DNA of 49,635 bases. Origin: Candidatus Eiseniibacteriota bacterium (GTDB taxonomy: Bacteria > Joyebacterota > Joyebacteria > Joyebacterales > Joyebacteraceae). A program made the position numbers and the translations under genes. Shown one piece after another: positions 16,596-26,800 of this stretch (positions within the stretch are counted from its first letter, which is position 1; every line of letters begins with the position of its first letter). Under the pieces are notes generated by a model, which saw only the letters and a list, made by a program, of their open reading frames with translations, ran no database searches and had not been told where the DNA came from. The stretch covers positions 1 through 49,635 of the forward strand of contig JAUVLG010000010.1 of assembly GCA_030595835.1 (NCBI GenBank), written 5' to 3'.

Positions 16596-18338
16596 ATGCG
16601 CGTACTTCTGTCAGGCAACGAGGCCGTGGCGCGAGGGTGCTACGAGCACGGCGTCAAGGTCGCGACCGCCTACCCGGGAACTCCGAGCACGGAGATCCTG
16701 GAGAACATCGTCCGTTACAAGGACGACATCTACTGCCAATGGTCACCGAACGAAAAGGTGGCCTTCGAGGTGGCGATGGGCGCCGCGTTCGGCGGTGTCC
16801 GAACCATGGTGGCGATGAAACACGTCGGGCTCAACGTGGCGGCGGACCCGCTCATGACGTCGACGTCGGTGGGTGGTGACGGTGGCTTTGTGATAGTGAC
16901 CGGCGACGACCCCGGCATGCACTCGTCACAGAACGAGCAGGATAACCGCTACTACGCGAAGTTCGCGAAGATCCCGCTCGTTGAGCCCTCCGACTCCCAG
17001 GAAGTCAAGGACTACGTGGGCGCCGCGTTCGAGATCTCGGAACGGTTTGGAACACCGGTCCTGTTCCGCCTCACGACGCGGCTCTGCCACGCCAAGACGC
17101 CGGTCGAACTCGGCGAGCGGACGGAGGTCGAGCGCAAGGAGTACGAGAAGGACACGACGCTGAGAGTGGTCATTCCCGCGCACGCGCGCAGGCTCCACGT
17201 CAAGGTGGAGGGCCGCCTGAAGGAGATCGCGAAGTTCGCGGAGACGTCTCCCCTGAATCGCGTCGAGGAGGGCGATCCCTCCGTGGGCGTTATCTCGAGC
17301 GGCATCGCCTACCAGTACGCGCGCGACGCGTTCCCGGACGCGACGTTCCTCAAACTGGGTCTCAGCTTCCCCTTCCCCATCGAGCTGGCCCGGAAGTTCT
17401 GCGCGCGCTTCGAAACGGTCTACATCGTCGAGGAGAACGAGCCCTTCGTCGAGGAACAACTGCGCTACGCCGGCATCACGAATGTCGTTGGCAAGGAGAA
17501 GGTGCCGCTCTGCGGTGAACTGAACCAGAGCATCGTCGCGCGCTCGTTCGGCGGAGGCGAGGAACCGGACAGGGCCGCCGTCGCTCCGCGACCGCCGGTT
17601 CTGTGCCCCGGCTGTCCGCACCGCTCGACGTTCTTCACGCTGAATCGTCTGGGGATAGGCGCGACCTCTGACATCGGCTGCTACACCCTGGGCGTGATGC
17701 CTCCCCTGAACGGCATCGACACGACGATCTGCATGGGCGCGTCGATCGGCAACGCCCTGGGCTTCGAGAAGGCCATCGGAAGAGACTTCGCGAAGAAGAT
17801 GGTCGCGGTCATCGGAGACTCGACGTTCGTGCACTCCGGCATGACCGGACTTGCGGACGCGGCCTACAACAAGGGTGCGACAACGGTCATAATCCTGGAC
17901 AATTCGATCACCGCGATGACGGGCCACCAGGACCACCCGGGTACCGGCATGACGCTCATGGGCGAGCCCACGACGAAGCTCGACTACATCGCGCTCGCCA
18001 AAAGCATGGGCGTGAAGGACGCGCGGCGAGTGGACGCGTTCGACATGGAAGCGGTCAAGGTAGCCATCAAGGATGCGACCGACAACCCGGAGACATCGCT
18101 TCTGGTGATGGAAGGACCATGCGCGCTCATGGTCAGGAAGACGTGGACGAAGGCCTTCGTTGTCGACACGGAGAAGTGCACGGCGTGCGGCATGTGCCTC
18201 AGGCTCGGATGCCCGGCCATCAGCAGGGACGAGGATGGGAAGGCGGTCATCGATCCGCTCTTCTGCGTCGGGGAAGTGTGCGGGATGTGCGCTCAGGTGT
18301 GCCCGGTCGAGTGCATCTCGGCGCCCGCCAAGGCATAG
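16596..18338 (+). CDS. iorA: Indolepyruvate:ferredoxin oxidoreductase, alpha subunit
   Basis: Oxidatively decarboxylates aryl pyruvates from aromatic amino acids (and sometimes other 2-oxoacids) to acyl-CoA, reducing ferredoxin. In order: pyrimidine-binding domain from the start (GNEAVARGCYEHGVKVATAYPGTP), middle domain, TPP-binding domain (VIGDSTFVHSGMTGL ... DNSITAMTGHQDHPGTG, about 405-450) and a C-terminal two-cluster ferredoxin (CTACGMCLRLGCP; CGMCAQVCP). 580 aa, normal for IorA. AGGAG sits 6 nt before the ATG. iorB follows after 33 bp. Reduced ferredoxin from this enzyme is a plausible substrate for the divergently encoded Mbx-like complex. Confidence 0.95.
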   Translation: MRVLLSGNEAVARGCYEHGVKVATAYPGTPSTEILENIVRYKDDIYCQWSPNEKVAFEVAMGAAFGGVRTMVAMKHVGLNVAADPLMTSTSVGGDGGFVIVTGDDPGMHSSQNEQDNRYYAKFAKIPLVEPSDSQEVKDYVGAAFEISERFGTPVLFRLTTRLCHAKTPVELGERTEVERKEYEKDTTLRVVIPAHARRLHVKVEGRLKEIAKFAETSPLNRVEEGDPSVGVISSGIAYQYARDAFPDATFLKLGLSFPFPIELARKFCARFETVYIVEENEPFVEEQLRYAGITNVVGKEKVPLCGELNQSIVARSFGGGEEPDRAAVAPRPPVLCPGCPHRSTFFTLNRLGIGATSDIGCYTLGVMPPLNGIDTTICMGASIGNALGFEKAIGRDFAKKMVAVIGDSTFVHSGMTGLADAAYNKGATTVIILDNSITAMTGHQDHPGTGMTLMGEPTTKLDYIALAKSMGVKDARRVDAFDMEAVKVAIKDATDNPETSLLVMEGPCALMVRKTWTKAFVVDTEKCTACGMCLRLGCPAISRDEDGKAVIDPLFCVGEVCGMCAQVCPVECISAPAKA

Positions 18339-18371
18339 ACACACGGACTCCCAGGAAAGAGGTAAGACACG

Positions 18372-18944
18372 ATGCAGCGAACCACGAACGTGTTCATCTC
18401 AGGAGTCGGCGGGCAGGGTATTCTGCTTGCGAGCGAGATACTGTCTGACGTAGCGCTGGCACACGGGCTGGACGTCAAGAAGAGCGAGGTGCACGGGATG
18501 GCGCAGCGGGGCGGCTCCGTCGTCAGCCACGTGAGGTTCGGGGAGAAGGTCTACTCACCCGTCATCGCCGAGCGCGAGGCCGACCTGCTCGTATCGTTCG
18601 AGAAGATGGAAGCGCTCCGCTGGATCCATTACATAGCCCCCGAGGGGACGGTCGTAGTCAACGACCAGGAGATCGTCCCGAGCGGGATGGAACGGTATCC
18701 GGAGGACATCGACGAGGGCCTCTCGAGGCGCGCCCCGAACGCGCACATCATTGACGCGCTCGCGCTGGCCAACGAGGCCGGGAACGCCCGGGCCGTCAAC
18801 ACGGTGATGCTCGGCGCGTTCTCGAACTACCTGGAGTTTGCGGAAGAGGACTGGAAGAAGGCCATCGAGGCGCGCGTGCCGCCCAAGACCGTTGAGATCA
18901 ACCTGAAGGCCTTCGCGCTCGGTCGGGAAGCCGGGGCGAGGTAG
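18372..18944 (+). CDS. iorB: Indolepyruvate:ferredoxin oxidoreductase, beta subunit
   Basis: 190 aa gamma-type domain of 2-oxoacid:ferredoxin oxidoreductases. The signature FISGVGGQGILLASEIL at the N-terminus, then KKSEVHGMAQRGGSVVSHVRFG, is complete. It forms the catalytic heterodimer with IorA. GAGGTAAG precedes the ATG. An imperfect inverted repeat begins at its stop codon. Confidence 0.95.
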   Translation: MQRTTNVFISGVGGQGILLASEILSDVALAHGLDVKKSEVHGMAQRGGSVVSHVRFGEKVYSPVIAEREADLLVSFEKMEALRWIHYIAPEGTVVVNDQEIVPSGMERYPEDIDEGLSRRAPNAHIIDALALANEAGNARAVNTVMLGAFSNYLEFAEEDWKKAIEARVPPKTVEINLKAFALGREAGAR

Positions 18945-19050
18945 TTGCCACGTTGGTTCGCTGTAGGGGCCCTACCCCGGCGCTCAGACACACGGCGCGC
19001 AGCACCCGAACTCGCGGCGGGGTAAGGGCCTCCAGCGATTCTATGGCAAC
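18944..19050. repeat. Long imperfect inverted repeat between iorB and nth
   Basis: Arm 1 (18944-18981) and arm 2 (19015-19050) are reverse complements over three blocks: GTTGCCA/TGGCAAC, TCGCTG/CAGCGA, and a GGCCCT-ACCCCG block against CGGGGTAAGGGCC. The intervening loop is about 33 nt. The RNA could fold into one long hairpin with an internal loop. There is no U-tract after arm 2, so a standard intrinsic terminator is unlikely; it may be an attenuating or stabilising structure between the two genes. Confidence 0.6.
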
Positions 19051-19069
19051 TGCCACTGAGGATCCCCTT

Positions 19070-19819
19070 ATGGCGACGAGGAAACCCACGAAGCCGCGCT
19101 GGTGGCCGGGGCCGCTCAAGGAAACCCAAGAACAGCGGCGCGCACGAGCCCTAAAGATCTTCCAGGGCCTCAAGAAGCAGTACCCCGACGCGCACGTTCC
19201 TCTCAACTACTCCACTCCCCTGCAGCTCATGGTCGCCACGATCCTCTCTGCGCAGTGCACGGACAAGCGCGTCAACGAGGTGACGAAGCCCCTCTTCAAG
19301 AAGTACCGGAAGGCCGCCGATTGGGCCGCCGTCGACCAAGAAACACTCGAGGAGGAGATCCGTACCGCAGGCTTCTTCCGCAACAAGGCCCGGGCGATAC
19401 GAACGACCACCGCAGAGCTGGTCGAGAACTACGGCGGGCGCGTGCCGGACACGCTCGAGGAACTGACCGCCCTCCGGGGCATCGGGCGGAAGACCGCCAA
19501 CGTCATTCTCGCTCACGCCTACGACAAGCAGGGCATCATCGTCGACACGCACTTCATCCGCATCTCGCGGCGCCTGGCGCTGACGAACGAGATCGACCCG
19601 GTCAAGATCGAGTTCGCCACGATGCGCTTCCTCCCTGAGCGTTACTGGTCCGACTTCTCCCTCCTCATCACGTGGCACGGCAGGTTCATCTGCCCGGCGC
19701 GGAAACCCACATGCGGGGAATGCCCGGCGCGGACGCTCTGCCCCGCGGCCGACTCCACCGGCGAAGTAACGTGGAGGGTGAAAACACCGCCCAAACCTCA
19801 GCGCCGAAGGCCTGCCTGA
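19070..19819 (+). CDS. nth: Endonuclease III (DNA glycosylase/AP lyase)
   Basis: Removes oxidised pyrimidines and cuts abasic sites in base-excision repair. The helix-hairpin-helix LTALRGIGRKTANVIL holds the catalytic Lys, and VDTHFIRISRRLAL the catalytic Asp. The C-terminal cluster loop C-x6-C-x2-C-x5-C (CPARKPTCGECPARTLC) binds [4Fe-4S]. I chose the ATG at 19070 (249 aa) because GAGG lies 8 nt upstream; an ATG at 19043 inside the inverted repeat would add nine residues. A basic 25-residue tail follows the cluster loop. Confidence 0.93.
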   Translation: MATRKPTKPRWWPGPLKETQEQRRARALKIFQGLKKQYPDAHVPLNYSTPLQLMVATILSAQCTDKRVNEVTKPLFKKYRKAADWAAVDQETLEEEIRTAGFFRNKARAIRTTTAELVENYGGRVPDTLEELTALRGIGRKTANVILAHAYDKQGIIVDTHFIRISRRLALTNEIDPVKIEFATMRFLPERYWSDFSLLITWHGRFICPARKPTCGECPARTLCPAADSTGEVTWRVKTPPKPQRRRPA

Positions 19820-19847
19820 ACGCCTCGGTGGTCCATCCGAACCACCC

Positions 19848-19876
19848 TTGCAGGCGCCCTTCGTGTCACCTACTAT
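19848..19876 (+). promoter_or_regulatory. Possible promoter of the rubrerythrin-like gene
   Basis: TTGCAG (19848-19853), 17 bp, TACTAT (19871-19876), about 80 nt before the ATG. A hairpin GGTGGT (19827-19832) / ACCACC (19841-19846) lies immediately upstream, after the nth stop, and could serve as a weak terminator. Confidence 0.5.
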
Positions 19877-19955
19877 GGTATCCGTCCTTCGCGGCAGCGT
19901 TCCGCTGCTTGATCCGCATGATCGCCCAGGGAACGGGCATTCCCAGGGAGGCAAT

Positions 19956-20480
19956 ATGCCGGAGCACAACACCGACAGAGAACGAGTCGAGTTCGCGCTC
20001 AAGACGGAGCAGGACGGCCACGAGTTCTATCACATGACCTCAAGGAAGATGACGCATAAGCTGGCCAAGGCCGCGTTCGAGCTTCTGGGCAGGGAGGAGT
20101 TGCGCCACGTCGAGCTGATAGAGGGACTGGGCCAGCAGCTGGGCGGGGAAGACGAGGCGCCCACGATCGAGACGATCACGCGGAAGGACCTGGAGTCGGG
20201 CCTCAAGAGCATCTACGAGAACGCTAAAGAGAATCCCGTTGAGAACGAGATGGACCCCGCGATGGCGTACGAGAAGGCGATAGAGCTCGAGAAACAGACA
20301 ACGAGTCTCTACGCAGAGTATGCGAAGGAGTGCGACGACGACGCGGCCAAGCGTCTCTTCACCGTTCTTCTTCAGGAGGAGGAGCATCACCTCAATCTAC
20401 TCGAGGACATGCACGCCTATCTCACCAACCCAGACGAGTGGTTCATCGACCGCGACGGCATCATGCTCAACGGTGGGTGA
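19956..20480 (+). CDS. Rubrerythrin-like diiron (ferritin-like) protein without rubredoxin domain
   Basis: 174 aa four-helix bundle. Each helix of the pair carries a metal-ligand signature: KTEQDGHEFY, GREELRHVELIEGL, AIELEKQTTSLY and LQEEEHHLNLLEDM, giving the Glu and ExxH ligands of a dinuclear iron site. The family includes peroxide-reducing rubrerythrins; the C-terminal rubredoxin domain (CxxC pairs) is missing, so the electron donor must be separate. GGGAGG lies 4-5 nt before the ATG. Its role is probably oxidative-stress defence in an anaerobe, or iron storage; the sequence alone cannot decide. A terminator follows. Confidence 0.85.
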   Translation: MPEHNTDRERVEFALKTEQDGHEFYHMTSRKMTHKLAKAAFELLGREELRHVELIEGLGQQLGGEDEAPTIETITRKDLESGLKSIYENAKENPVENEMDPAMAYEKAIELEKQTTSLYAEYAKECDDDAAKRLFTVLLQEEEHHLNLLEDMHAYLTNPDEWFIDRDGIMLNGG

Positions 20481-20543
20481 AGGAGTGATGAACACACCAA
20501 CGACTGAACTGTGACAGGGCGCCCGTCCGCGGCGACCATCCAG

Positions 20544-20574
20544 GCCGCGGGTTAGAGAAAAGCCCGCGGCTTTT
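20544..20574 (+). terminator. Intrinsic terminator after the rubrerythrin-like gene
   Basis: GCCGCGGG (20544-20551) and CCCGCGGC (20563-20570) form a perfect 8-bp stem with an A-rich 11-nt loop, followed by TTTT. Confidence 0.85.
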
Positions 20575-20576
20575 CA

Positions 20577-20621
20577 GCAGAAGGGCTCGCCGCAGAAGGG
20601 CTCACCGCAGAAGGCCTCACC
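20577..20621. repeat. Three tandem 15-bp repeats directly before addB
   Basis: Units GCAGAAGGGCTCGCC, GCAGAAGGGCTCACC and GCAGAAGGCCTCACC end 1 bp before the addB ATG. They take the place where a Shine-Dalgarno should be, and none is visible. The unit length is a multiple of three and the frame stays open (QKGSP, QKGSP, QKASP), continuing as MAKSP in addB. Confidence 0.85.
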
Positions 20622-20622
20622 G

Positions 20623-23600
20623 ATGGCGAAGTCGCCCACAGTCAGACATGGCACGAACTCACTCGTGACCGGCGGTTTCCACCCGGCCCTCGAGGACGCG
20701 CTGCTCGCACACCTCGAGGACGCCGTGAGGACCGCCCCGCTGCGTGAAGTCCCCGTCGTCGTCCCGACGAATCTGCTGGGGCTCAGGCTATCCCGCCTGC
20801 TGGCTCACAACCTGCGGGATCACGGCGCCCGCGGTCACGCCAACGTCCGTTTCATGACCATGAAAGACCTCGCTCTCTCTGTCGCGGGAACACCACTCCC
20901 AGATGGACGCGTGCTCCTGCCCAAGGGAGCCGACGAGGTTGCTCTGCGGAAGCTCATGGACGGCGGGCTGGCGCAGGGCGGCTACTTCGAGAGCATCGCG
21001 GACAAACCAGGTCTGGGTGGTGCTCTGCTCGCCGCGATCCGCGACGTCAAGGAGGCGTGCTACACGGTCGATACGCTCGCCGATGCGGCGCGGGAAGCCA
21101 GGCTCCTCCGAAAGGGCCGGGACTGCAAACTGACGGAGTTCCTGCGCATCTGGAGAGCTTACGAGGCCGAGCTGCAAGCGGGCGGATGGGCGGACACGCT
21201 CGACGCCATGGCGGCCGCGGCCGAGCGGCTCGCGGCCGAAGCGGTCACGGTACCGGACCTGCTCACCATCTACGGCTTCTACGATCTCAACTCGCTTCAG
21301 CGCCGCCTCATCACCGGTCACGCGGCGCGGGCGGGTCTTGCCGTCTTCTTCCCGTTCATCAACATCGCAAGCTTCGACTACGCTCGGCCGACGCTCGAGT
21401 GGTTCGAGGGGTTGGGCCTGCCGCGAACGGACCTGCCCATCAAGGATCGACGCGACGTCCCGCTCCCCGATGAGGTGCACATCATCTCTGCGCCCGGCGA
21501 GGCCAGGGAAGCGCGCGAGGACGTGCGCGAGCTGGCGCGGCTGCTCGAGGAGAGGAACGCCTCGCTCCAGAGCGCGGCCGTACTCGCAAGGACTCCCGAC
21601 CGATACTCGGACATCTTCCGGGAAGAGCTCGAGAATTTGGGTGCGAGCCCCTACCTCGAGTCGCCGCCTCCCCTCTCGCGCTCTCGCGCGGGCAGGAGCC
21701 TCGTCAAGCTCGCCGAGGCCGCCGTCGCCGATTTCGCGCGCATGGAGATGATGGAGTTCCTCAGTCTCGCGGACATCGACGCCGGCGAAGGCCATCCTCC
21801 GGTCGCCGACTGGAACAAGGCGACGATACTGGCCGGCATTACCTCGGGGGCCGAGTCCTGGGAAGAGCGGCTCACCAATCTCAGGGACAGGCTCGAGCGC
21901 GCCGACGGGTCGCACCGGTTCGCCGCGGCGCACCGACATCTCCTCAAGCCCATCGAACAGCTCCTCCCTCTAATCGAGCGCATCGTCCGTCCGCTGTCGA
22001 GAACCCACTCGAGGGCGCCGGTCGGCGACCACCTCAATCTCCTCACCAACGTCTTCCGGGACGTGACTCAGCCGTCCGAAGAACGCAAGGTCGTTCTGAA
22101 GGCCGCGGGCGCGACGCGGGCTTTATCGGAGATTGCCGGCGATGTGACGCCGGCGTACTTCCTCGAGCTCCTGCGCGCGCAGCTCGACGAACCCGGCGCC
22201 AAGAAGGAGCGGTTCGGAACCGGCGGTCCGGTCGTTCTCAATCTGATGGCTGCGAGAGGGCTCTCGTTCCCGACGGTCGTTGTTCCTGGTCTGGTGGAGA
22301 AACAGTTCCCCACAGCACATAGACAGGATCCCATCCTGCTCGACGCGGAGAGGGAGCGGTTGAACCGCGCCCGAGGCAACGACCCAATGAGCAGGCTCCC
22401 AATCCGCAGCGCGAGCATCGACGAGGAACGTCTCCTCTACCATCTCGCGGTCGGCTCGGCGGAGGACGTCCTGCTGCTGAGCTTCCCGCGCCTCGACCCG
22501 GCAACCGCGCGGCCCAGAGTGCCGTCGCCGTTCGTGCTGAGGGCGCTCGATGAGCTCACGGGTCTCCGGCACGACTACGAGAGGCTCGAGTCGAGCGAGC
22601 TCGTCACCCGAATACCGCTCTCGAGGCGGTTCCCTGAGAACCGGAGCAGGGCTCTGACGCGCGACGAGTTCGACGGATGCTCCGTGCTTGCGGCACTGAG
22701 CTCGGGCGACCCCGCGGAAATCGCATATCTCGTCCAGAGCGACGGGCCGCTGTCGCGCGGGCTTGAAATGGAGAAGGTCCGCTGGGGCAGCCCGGCGTTT
22801 ACGAAGTACGATGCGGTGCTGACATCACCGGAGGCGATCGCGGCGATCGCGGAGCTCTCCGGGTTCACGCGCGTCACGGAGGAAGGACTGCTCAAGGTCG
22901 CGCCAACGACCCTCGAGCAGTACGCGCGCTGCCCGTTCGGATTCTTCATGAACCACGTGCTGGGGATCGAACCAATGGACGAACCCGAGGAAGCCCTGCT
23001 CCTCTCCCCGCTCGAGAAGGGCAGCCTCTACCATGAGGTGCTCGAGCGATTCATGCGGAAGGCAAAGGAGGACGGGCTTTTCCCCCTGACGGTCGAGGCA
23101 CGCGACACGTTGTTCGAGGTGGCGGCACGCGTCGCCCGAGCAGGCCCGTGGAGCCTCTCGGGCGTCACCGGCGCGAGGGAACTGGCGCTCCGCAACCTCC
23201 TGACGGGGCTCTCTCTCTGGCTCGCCGAAGAAGCGCTCGAGAACTCTGACTACGAGCCCTCGTACTTCGAGGCGCGATTCGGCGGGCGGCTGAGACCAGG
23301 CGACGATGAGACCCTGTCGAGCGAGGAGGGCGTGCCGTTTAAGGCCGCGGGTGGAGTGCGCGTGACCTTCAGCGGGAAGATCGACCGCATAGACGTCAGC
23401 AGGGACGACATGGGCGCGCGCGTCATCGACTACAAGACCGGCCGTGCCCGCACAGGCGGCAGGAAGGTGCTGGACGCGGGGAAGCGCCTGCAGCTTCCGA
23501 TCTACCTGATGGCCGCGTCGCGTCTCCTCGAGAGAACACATCCAGAGGCCCGGGTGGATTCCGCCCAGTACCTCTACGTCGGAGGTAGTGGTGGCCCCGG

Positions 23601-23838
23601 GCGGATGAAGCTGACCAGAGAACAGCTCGAGGGCGCCATGGATGACCTCGCGACAGTGGTGGCGCTCATCGTGCGTGGCATCTCGTCGGGCATGTTCTTC
23701 GCGCCTCCGAGCGACCCCGGCTGCTCCTACTGTGACTACGCCGACGCCTGCGGCTCGACCGCGAGGAAGCTGTCGTCGATCAAGAGCGGAGATCCGAGGG
23801 TCGAGTTCTACACCGAGCTACTGGGCGAGATCAAATGA
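20623..23838 (+). CDS. addB: AddB-like subunit of the AddAB helicase-nuclease
   Basis: Works with AddA to process double-strand breaks for RecA loading. 1071 aa: the N-terminal half is a degenerate UvrD-like helicase fold without a Walker A, and the C-terminal 320 residues are a PD-(D/E)XK nuclease (HEVLERFM, GKIDRIDVS, VIDYKTG near residue 935). Four cysteines (about C770 in ARCPFGFF, and the C-terminal set CSYCDYADAC) match the [4Fe-4S] staple of AddB. The start is uncertain: no ribosome-binding site precedes the ATG, only the 15-bp repeat. The stop overlaps the addA start (ATGA), so the two are one operon. Confidence 0.88.
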   Translation: MAKSPTVRHGTNSLVTGGFHPALEDALLAHLEDAVRTAPLREVPVVVPTNLLGLRLSRLLAHNLRDHGARGHANVRFMTMKDLALSVAGTPLPDGRVLLPKGADEVALRKLMDGGLAQGGYFESIADKPGLGGALLAAIRDVKEACYTVDTLADAAREARLLRKGRDCKLTEFLRIWRAYEAELQAGGWADTLDAMAAAAERLAAEAVTVPDLLTIYGFYDLNSLQRRLITGHAARAGLAVFFPFINIASFDYARPTLEWFEGLGLPRTDLPIKDRRDVPLPDEVHIISAPGEAREAREDVRELARLLEERNASLQSAAVLARTPDRYSDIFREELENLGASPYLESPPPLSRSRAGRSLVKLAEAAVADFARMEMMEFLSLADIDAGEGHPPVADWNKATILAGITSGAESWEERLTNLRDRLERADGSHRFAAAHRHLLKPIEQLLPLIERIVRPLSRTHSRAPVGDHLNLLTNVFRDVTQPSEERKVVLKAAGATRALSEIAGDVTPAYFLELLRAQLDEPGAKKERFGTGGPVVLNLMAARGLSFPTVVVPGLVEKQFPTAHRQDPILLDAERERLNRARGNDPMSRLPIRSASIDEERLLYHLAVGSAEDVLLLSFPRLDPATARPRVPSPFVLRALDELTGLRHDYERLESSELVTRIPLSRRFPENRSRALTRDEFDGCSVLAALSSGDPAEIAYLVQSDGPLSRGLEMEKVRWGSPAFTKYDAVLTSPEAIAAIAELSGFTRVTEEGLLKVAPTTLEQYARCPFGFFMNHVLGIEPMDEPEEALLLSPLEKGSLYHEVLERFMRKAKEDGLFPLTVEARDTLFEVAARVARAGPWSLSGVTGARELALRNLLTGLSLWLAEEALENSDYEPSYFEARFGGRLRPGDDETLSSEEGVPFKAAGGVRVTFSGKIDRIDVSRDDMGARVIDYKTGRARTGGRKVLDAGKRLQLPIYLMAASRLLERTHPEARVDSAQYLYVGGSGGPGRMKLTREQLEGAMDDLATVVALIVRGISSGMFFAPPSDPGCSYCDYADACGSTARKLSSIKSGDPRVEFYTELLGEIK

Positions 23839-26800
23839 TGAGCGATAGACCGACAGTCGACGCGGCGCACAGGGCGCTCGCCAGTGGAAAGGGCGACGGC
23901 CTCGCTCACACCTATCTGGTCGAAGCGGGCGCGGGCACGGGAAAGACGACCGTACTCGTCGACCGCCTGCTGGCCCTCATCCTGTCCGGCGTGGCCATCT
24001 CGCGCATTGTGGCAATCACCTTCACCGAGAAGGCCGCCGGTGAGCTCAAGATACGACTGAGGGCGGAACTCGAGGCCGCCGCGCGCGCGGCTGAAGAGGA
24101 CGAGTCCCGCGCGAACGAGGCCGCGATCCTGACGGGTGCCCTGCACCAGATCGACCGCGCGCAGGTCAGCACGATACACGGGTTCTGCTCGACCCTGCTC
24201 AAGGAGCGGCCCGTCGAAGCGGGTGTCGACCCGAGCTTCGGGGTCACCGACGAGTTCCGACGCACCGTCATCCTCGACGCCGTCTGGGACTCGTGGCTCA
24301 GGGAGCAGTTCTCGGAGCGCCTCCCTGCCTGTGTGGCAGACGCGGAGGCGCTCGGACACGGGCTGGATCGCATCAGAGAGCTGGCACTCGAGCTGGTGGA
24401 TCAGAGGGATCTGCTCGACATGGTGCCGGGTCCCGTCGACGTGGAAGACGTGGGCGCGCTCGCAGCGGACCTGGTCGCGGAGGCCCGCGAGTTCGCGGAG
24501 CTCGCCAGGACGGACTGCACCGATCCCGACGACGGAGCGGTCGGCGATATCGAGGGGTTCGTCAAGCAGGCCGAGATGATCAAACACGTGCCCGACGAGG
24601 GCAGGGCGGCCTACGCGCTCCGACAGGTCAGCCCGCGCCCCGTGGGGCGCGGCAAGCAGGGCAACTGGAGCGACGGCGTCCTCGCGGACATCAAAGCGCG
24701 GGCGAAGGAGCTGCGCGCGCGTCAGGCGGCTCACCTCTCGCTCCTCTCGCACAACGCTTCTGTTGGACTCGTGCAGTGGCTACGTGGATTCCTGGAGGCG
24801 TACGAGCGGGAGAAGTCCCGCATGGGCCTCCTCGACTTCGAGGACCTGCTGGTCAAGGCGCGCGACCTGGTGCGGGACAACCTGGAGGTCCGGGAGGACT
24901 TCAAGCGCGCGTTCGATCACATCCTGCTGGACGAGTTCCAGGACACCGACCCTCTCCAGTGCGAGCTCGCCTTCTTCCTCTGCGAGGTAGAGGGCGGGGG
25001 CGCCGTGTCGTGGAACGACGTCGAACTTGAGCCTGGCAAGCTCTTCCTCGTGGGCGACCCCAAGCAGTCCATCTACCGCTTCCGCCGCGCGGACATCGAG
25101 ACCTACGAACAGGCAAGGGAGATCATCGCTGGTTCGGGCCAGGTCCTGGAACTGGTCGAGAACTTCAGGACACGGCCCGAGATAGTCGAGTCCGTCAACG
25201 CCGTCTTCGAGGGCATCATGCACCGTCCCGAGGACGGGGGCAACTACCAGCCCGAGTACGCCGGCCTGTCCGCGTTCCGCGAACGCGCGCACGTGGGCCC
25301 GGGCGTCATCGTCCTCCCCCCCGCCGGGCCGCTCGACGATCTCAGCGCGGGCGACGTGAGAGAAGCGGAGGCTCGCGCGACGGCCGCGCTCATTACGGAC
25401 GTGACGGAGTCAGGAACGGTGCGGGTGTTCGACAGAGAACTCAAGGACTGGAGACCCGTCGAGCTCCGTGATATCGCGGTGCTCTTCCATCGCACGAACG
25501 CGCTGGACGCCTACGAGGAGGCCTTCGGCGACTACGGGCTCGAGTACCGCGTGGCCGGCGGGAAGAAGTTCTACGCCAGACGCGAGGTCAGGGAGCTGGC
25601 CACCGTCCTCGCAGCCATAGAAGACCCCCACAACCTTGCGGCCGTCGTCGGCGCCCTCAGGACGCCGTTCTTCGGTGCTTCGGACGAGGACATCCTGCTG
25701 CACCGGCACCGTGCGGGAACGCTGCGCTACATCTCGGATGAGTCCAGCGGGATCGCCGCGGTAGACGAAGCGATGGCCATCTTACGGCAGCTCCATCACG
25801 ACAGGAGCTCCAGGGGAACACCGCAGCTCATAAGAGATCTCTTCGGCAAGACGAACGTGCTGGAACTCTTCCTGCTCAAGCCCACGGGAGAGCAGCGGCA
25901 CGCGAACCTGGTCAAGGTCGTCGAGATCGCCGACCAGCTGACGCGCGACGGGGCGCTGTCGTTCGGTGGATTCGTGCGCTGGCTGGCCGACGTGCAGCAG
26001 CTGACGCCGCAGGAGTCCGAGTCGCCGATGTCCGAGGAAGGTGACGACTTCGTCCGCATGCTGACCATTCACAAGGCCAAGGGACTGGAGTTCCCCGTGG
26101 TCGTGCTCGCCGACCTGGCCCACTACCGCGCTCGCGACGACAGTATGATCATCAACAGAGACATCGGCAACCTCGAGTTCGGCCTGGGTCCGTGCGAGAA
26201 CAGACTCGCAACGACCCGATACGATGAGTTCCGCGAACTCGAGGCTCACCGACGGGACGCCGAGCTCATACGGCTTCTCTACGTCGGGACGACCAGGGCG
26301 CGCGACGCGCTCATCGTGCCCTGGTTCGCGGGCGGCAAGACGAAGGGCGCCGGTCTGCTTGAACACCTGGAGGTCCTGAGCGAGGGCGCCACGGAACCGG
26401 TCACCGACCTTGCTCGCGCGGCGAAAGAACCGGGACCCGTGGCCTTCGATACCGCGTCGCTCGACCTGGACACCAGGAAGCGGCGCCCCACTCGTCTCAA
26501 GGTGGAGGAAGCGGCCGAGATCGATCCCGCGGGCACGGTGGCCGCGCGAGAGCGCGCCGAGTGGCGCGCGTGGCTCGATGGCTACGGAGGCCGCCACCAC
26601 AGGCCCGCGGCCATAGCCTCGCCGTCTTCAGCCAAATCGGACGAGGAAGCCACGATCGTGAGCCGCTCCGGCGCGGGGGCGGCGTCGACGCTCCCTCCGG
26701 GCGTCACGGGAGCCGACATAGGGACGGTTGTCCACGAGGTAATGGAGAAGCTCGACCTTGCGGACCCCGGCGATGTCGCGGGAATCGCGCGGGCCGTCGC

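Noticed and set aside
16926-18344. 472-aa open frame on the minus strand
   Set aside because: Antisense shadow of iorA; the plus strand carries intact TPP and ferredoxin motifs.
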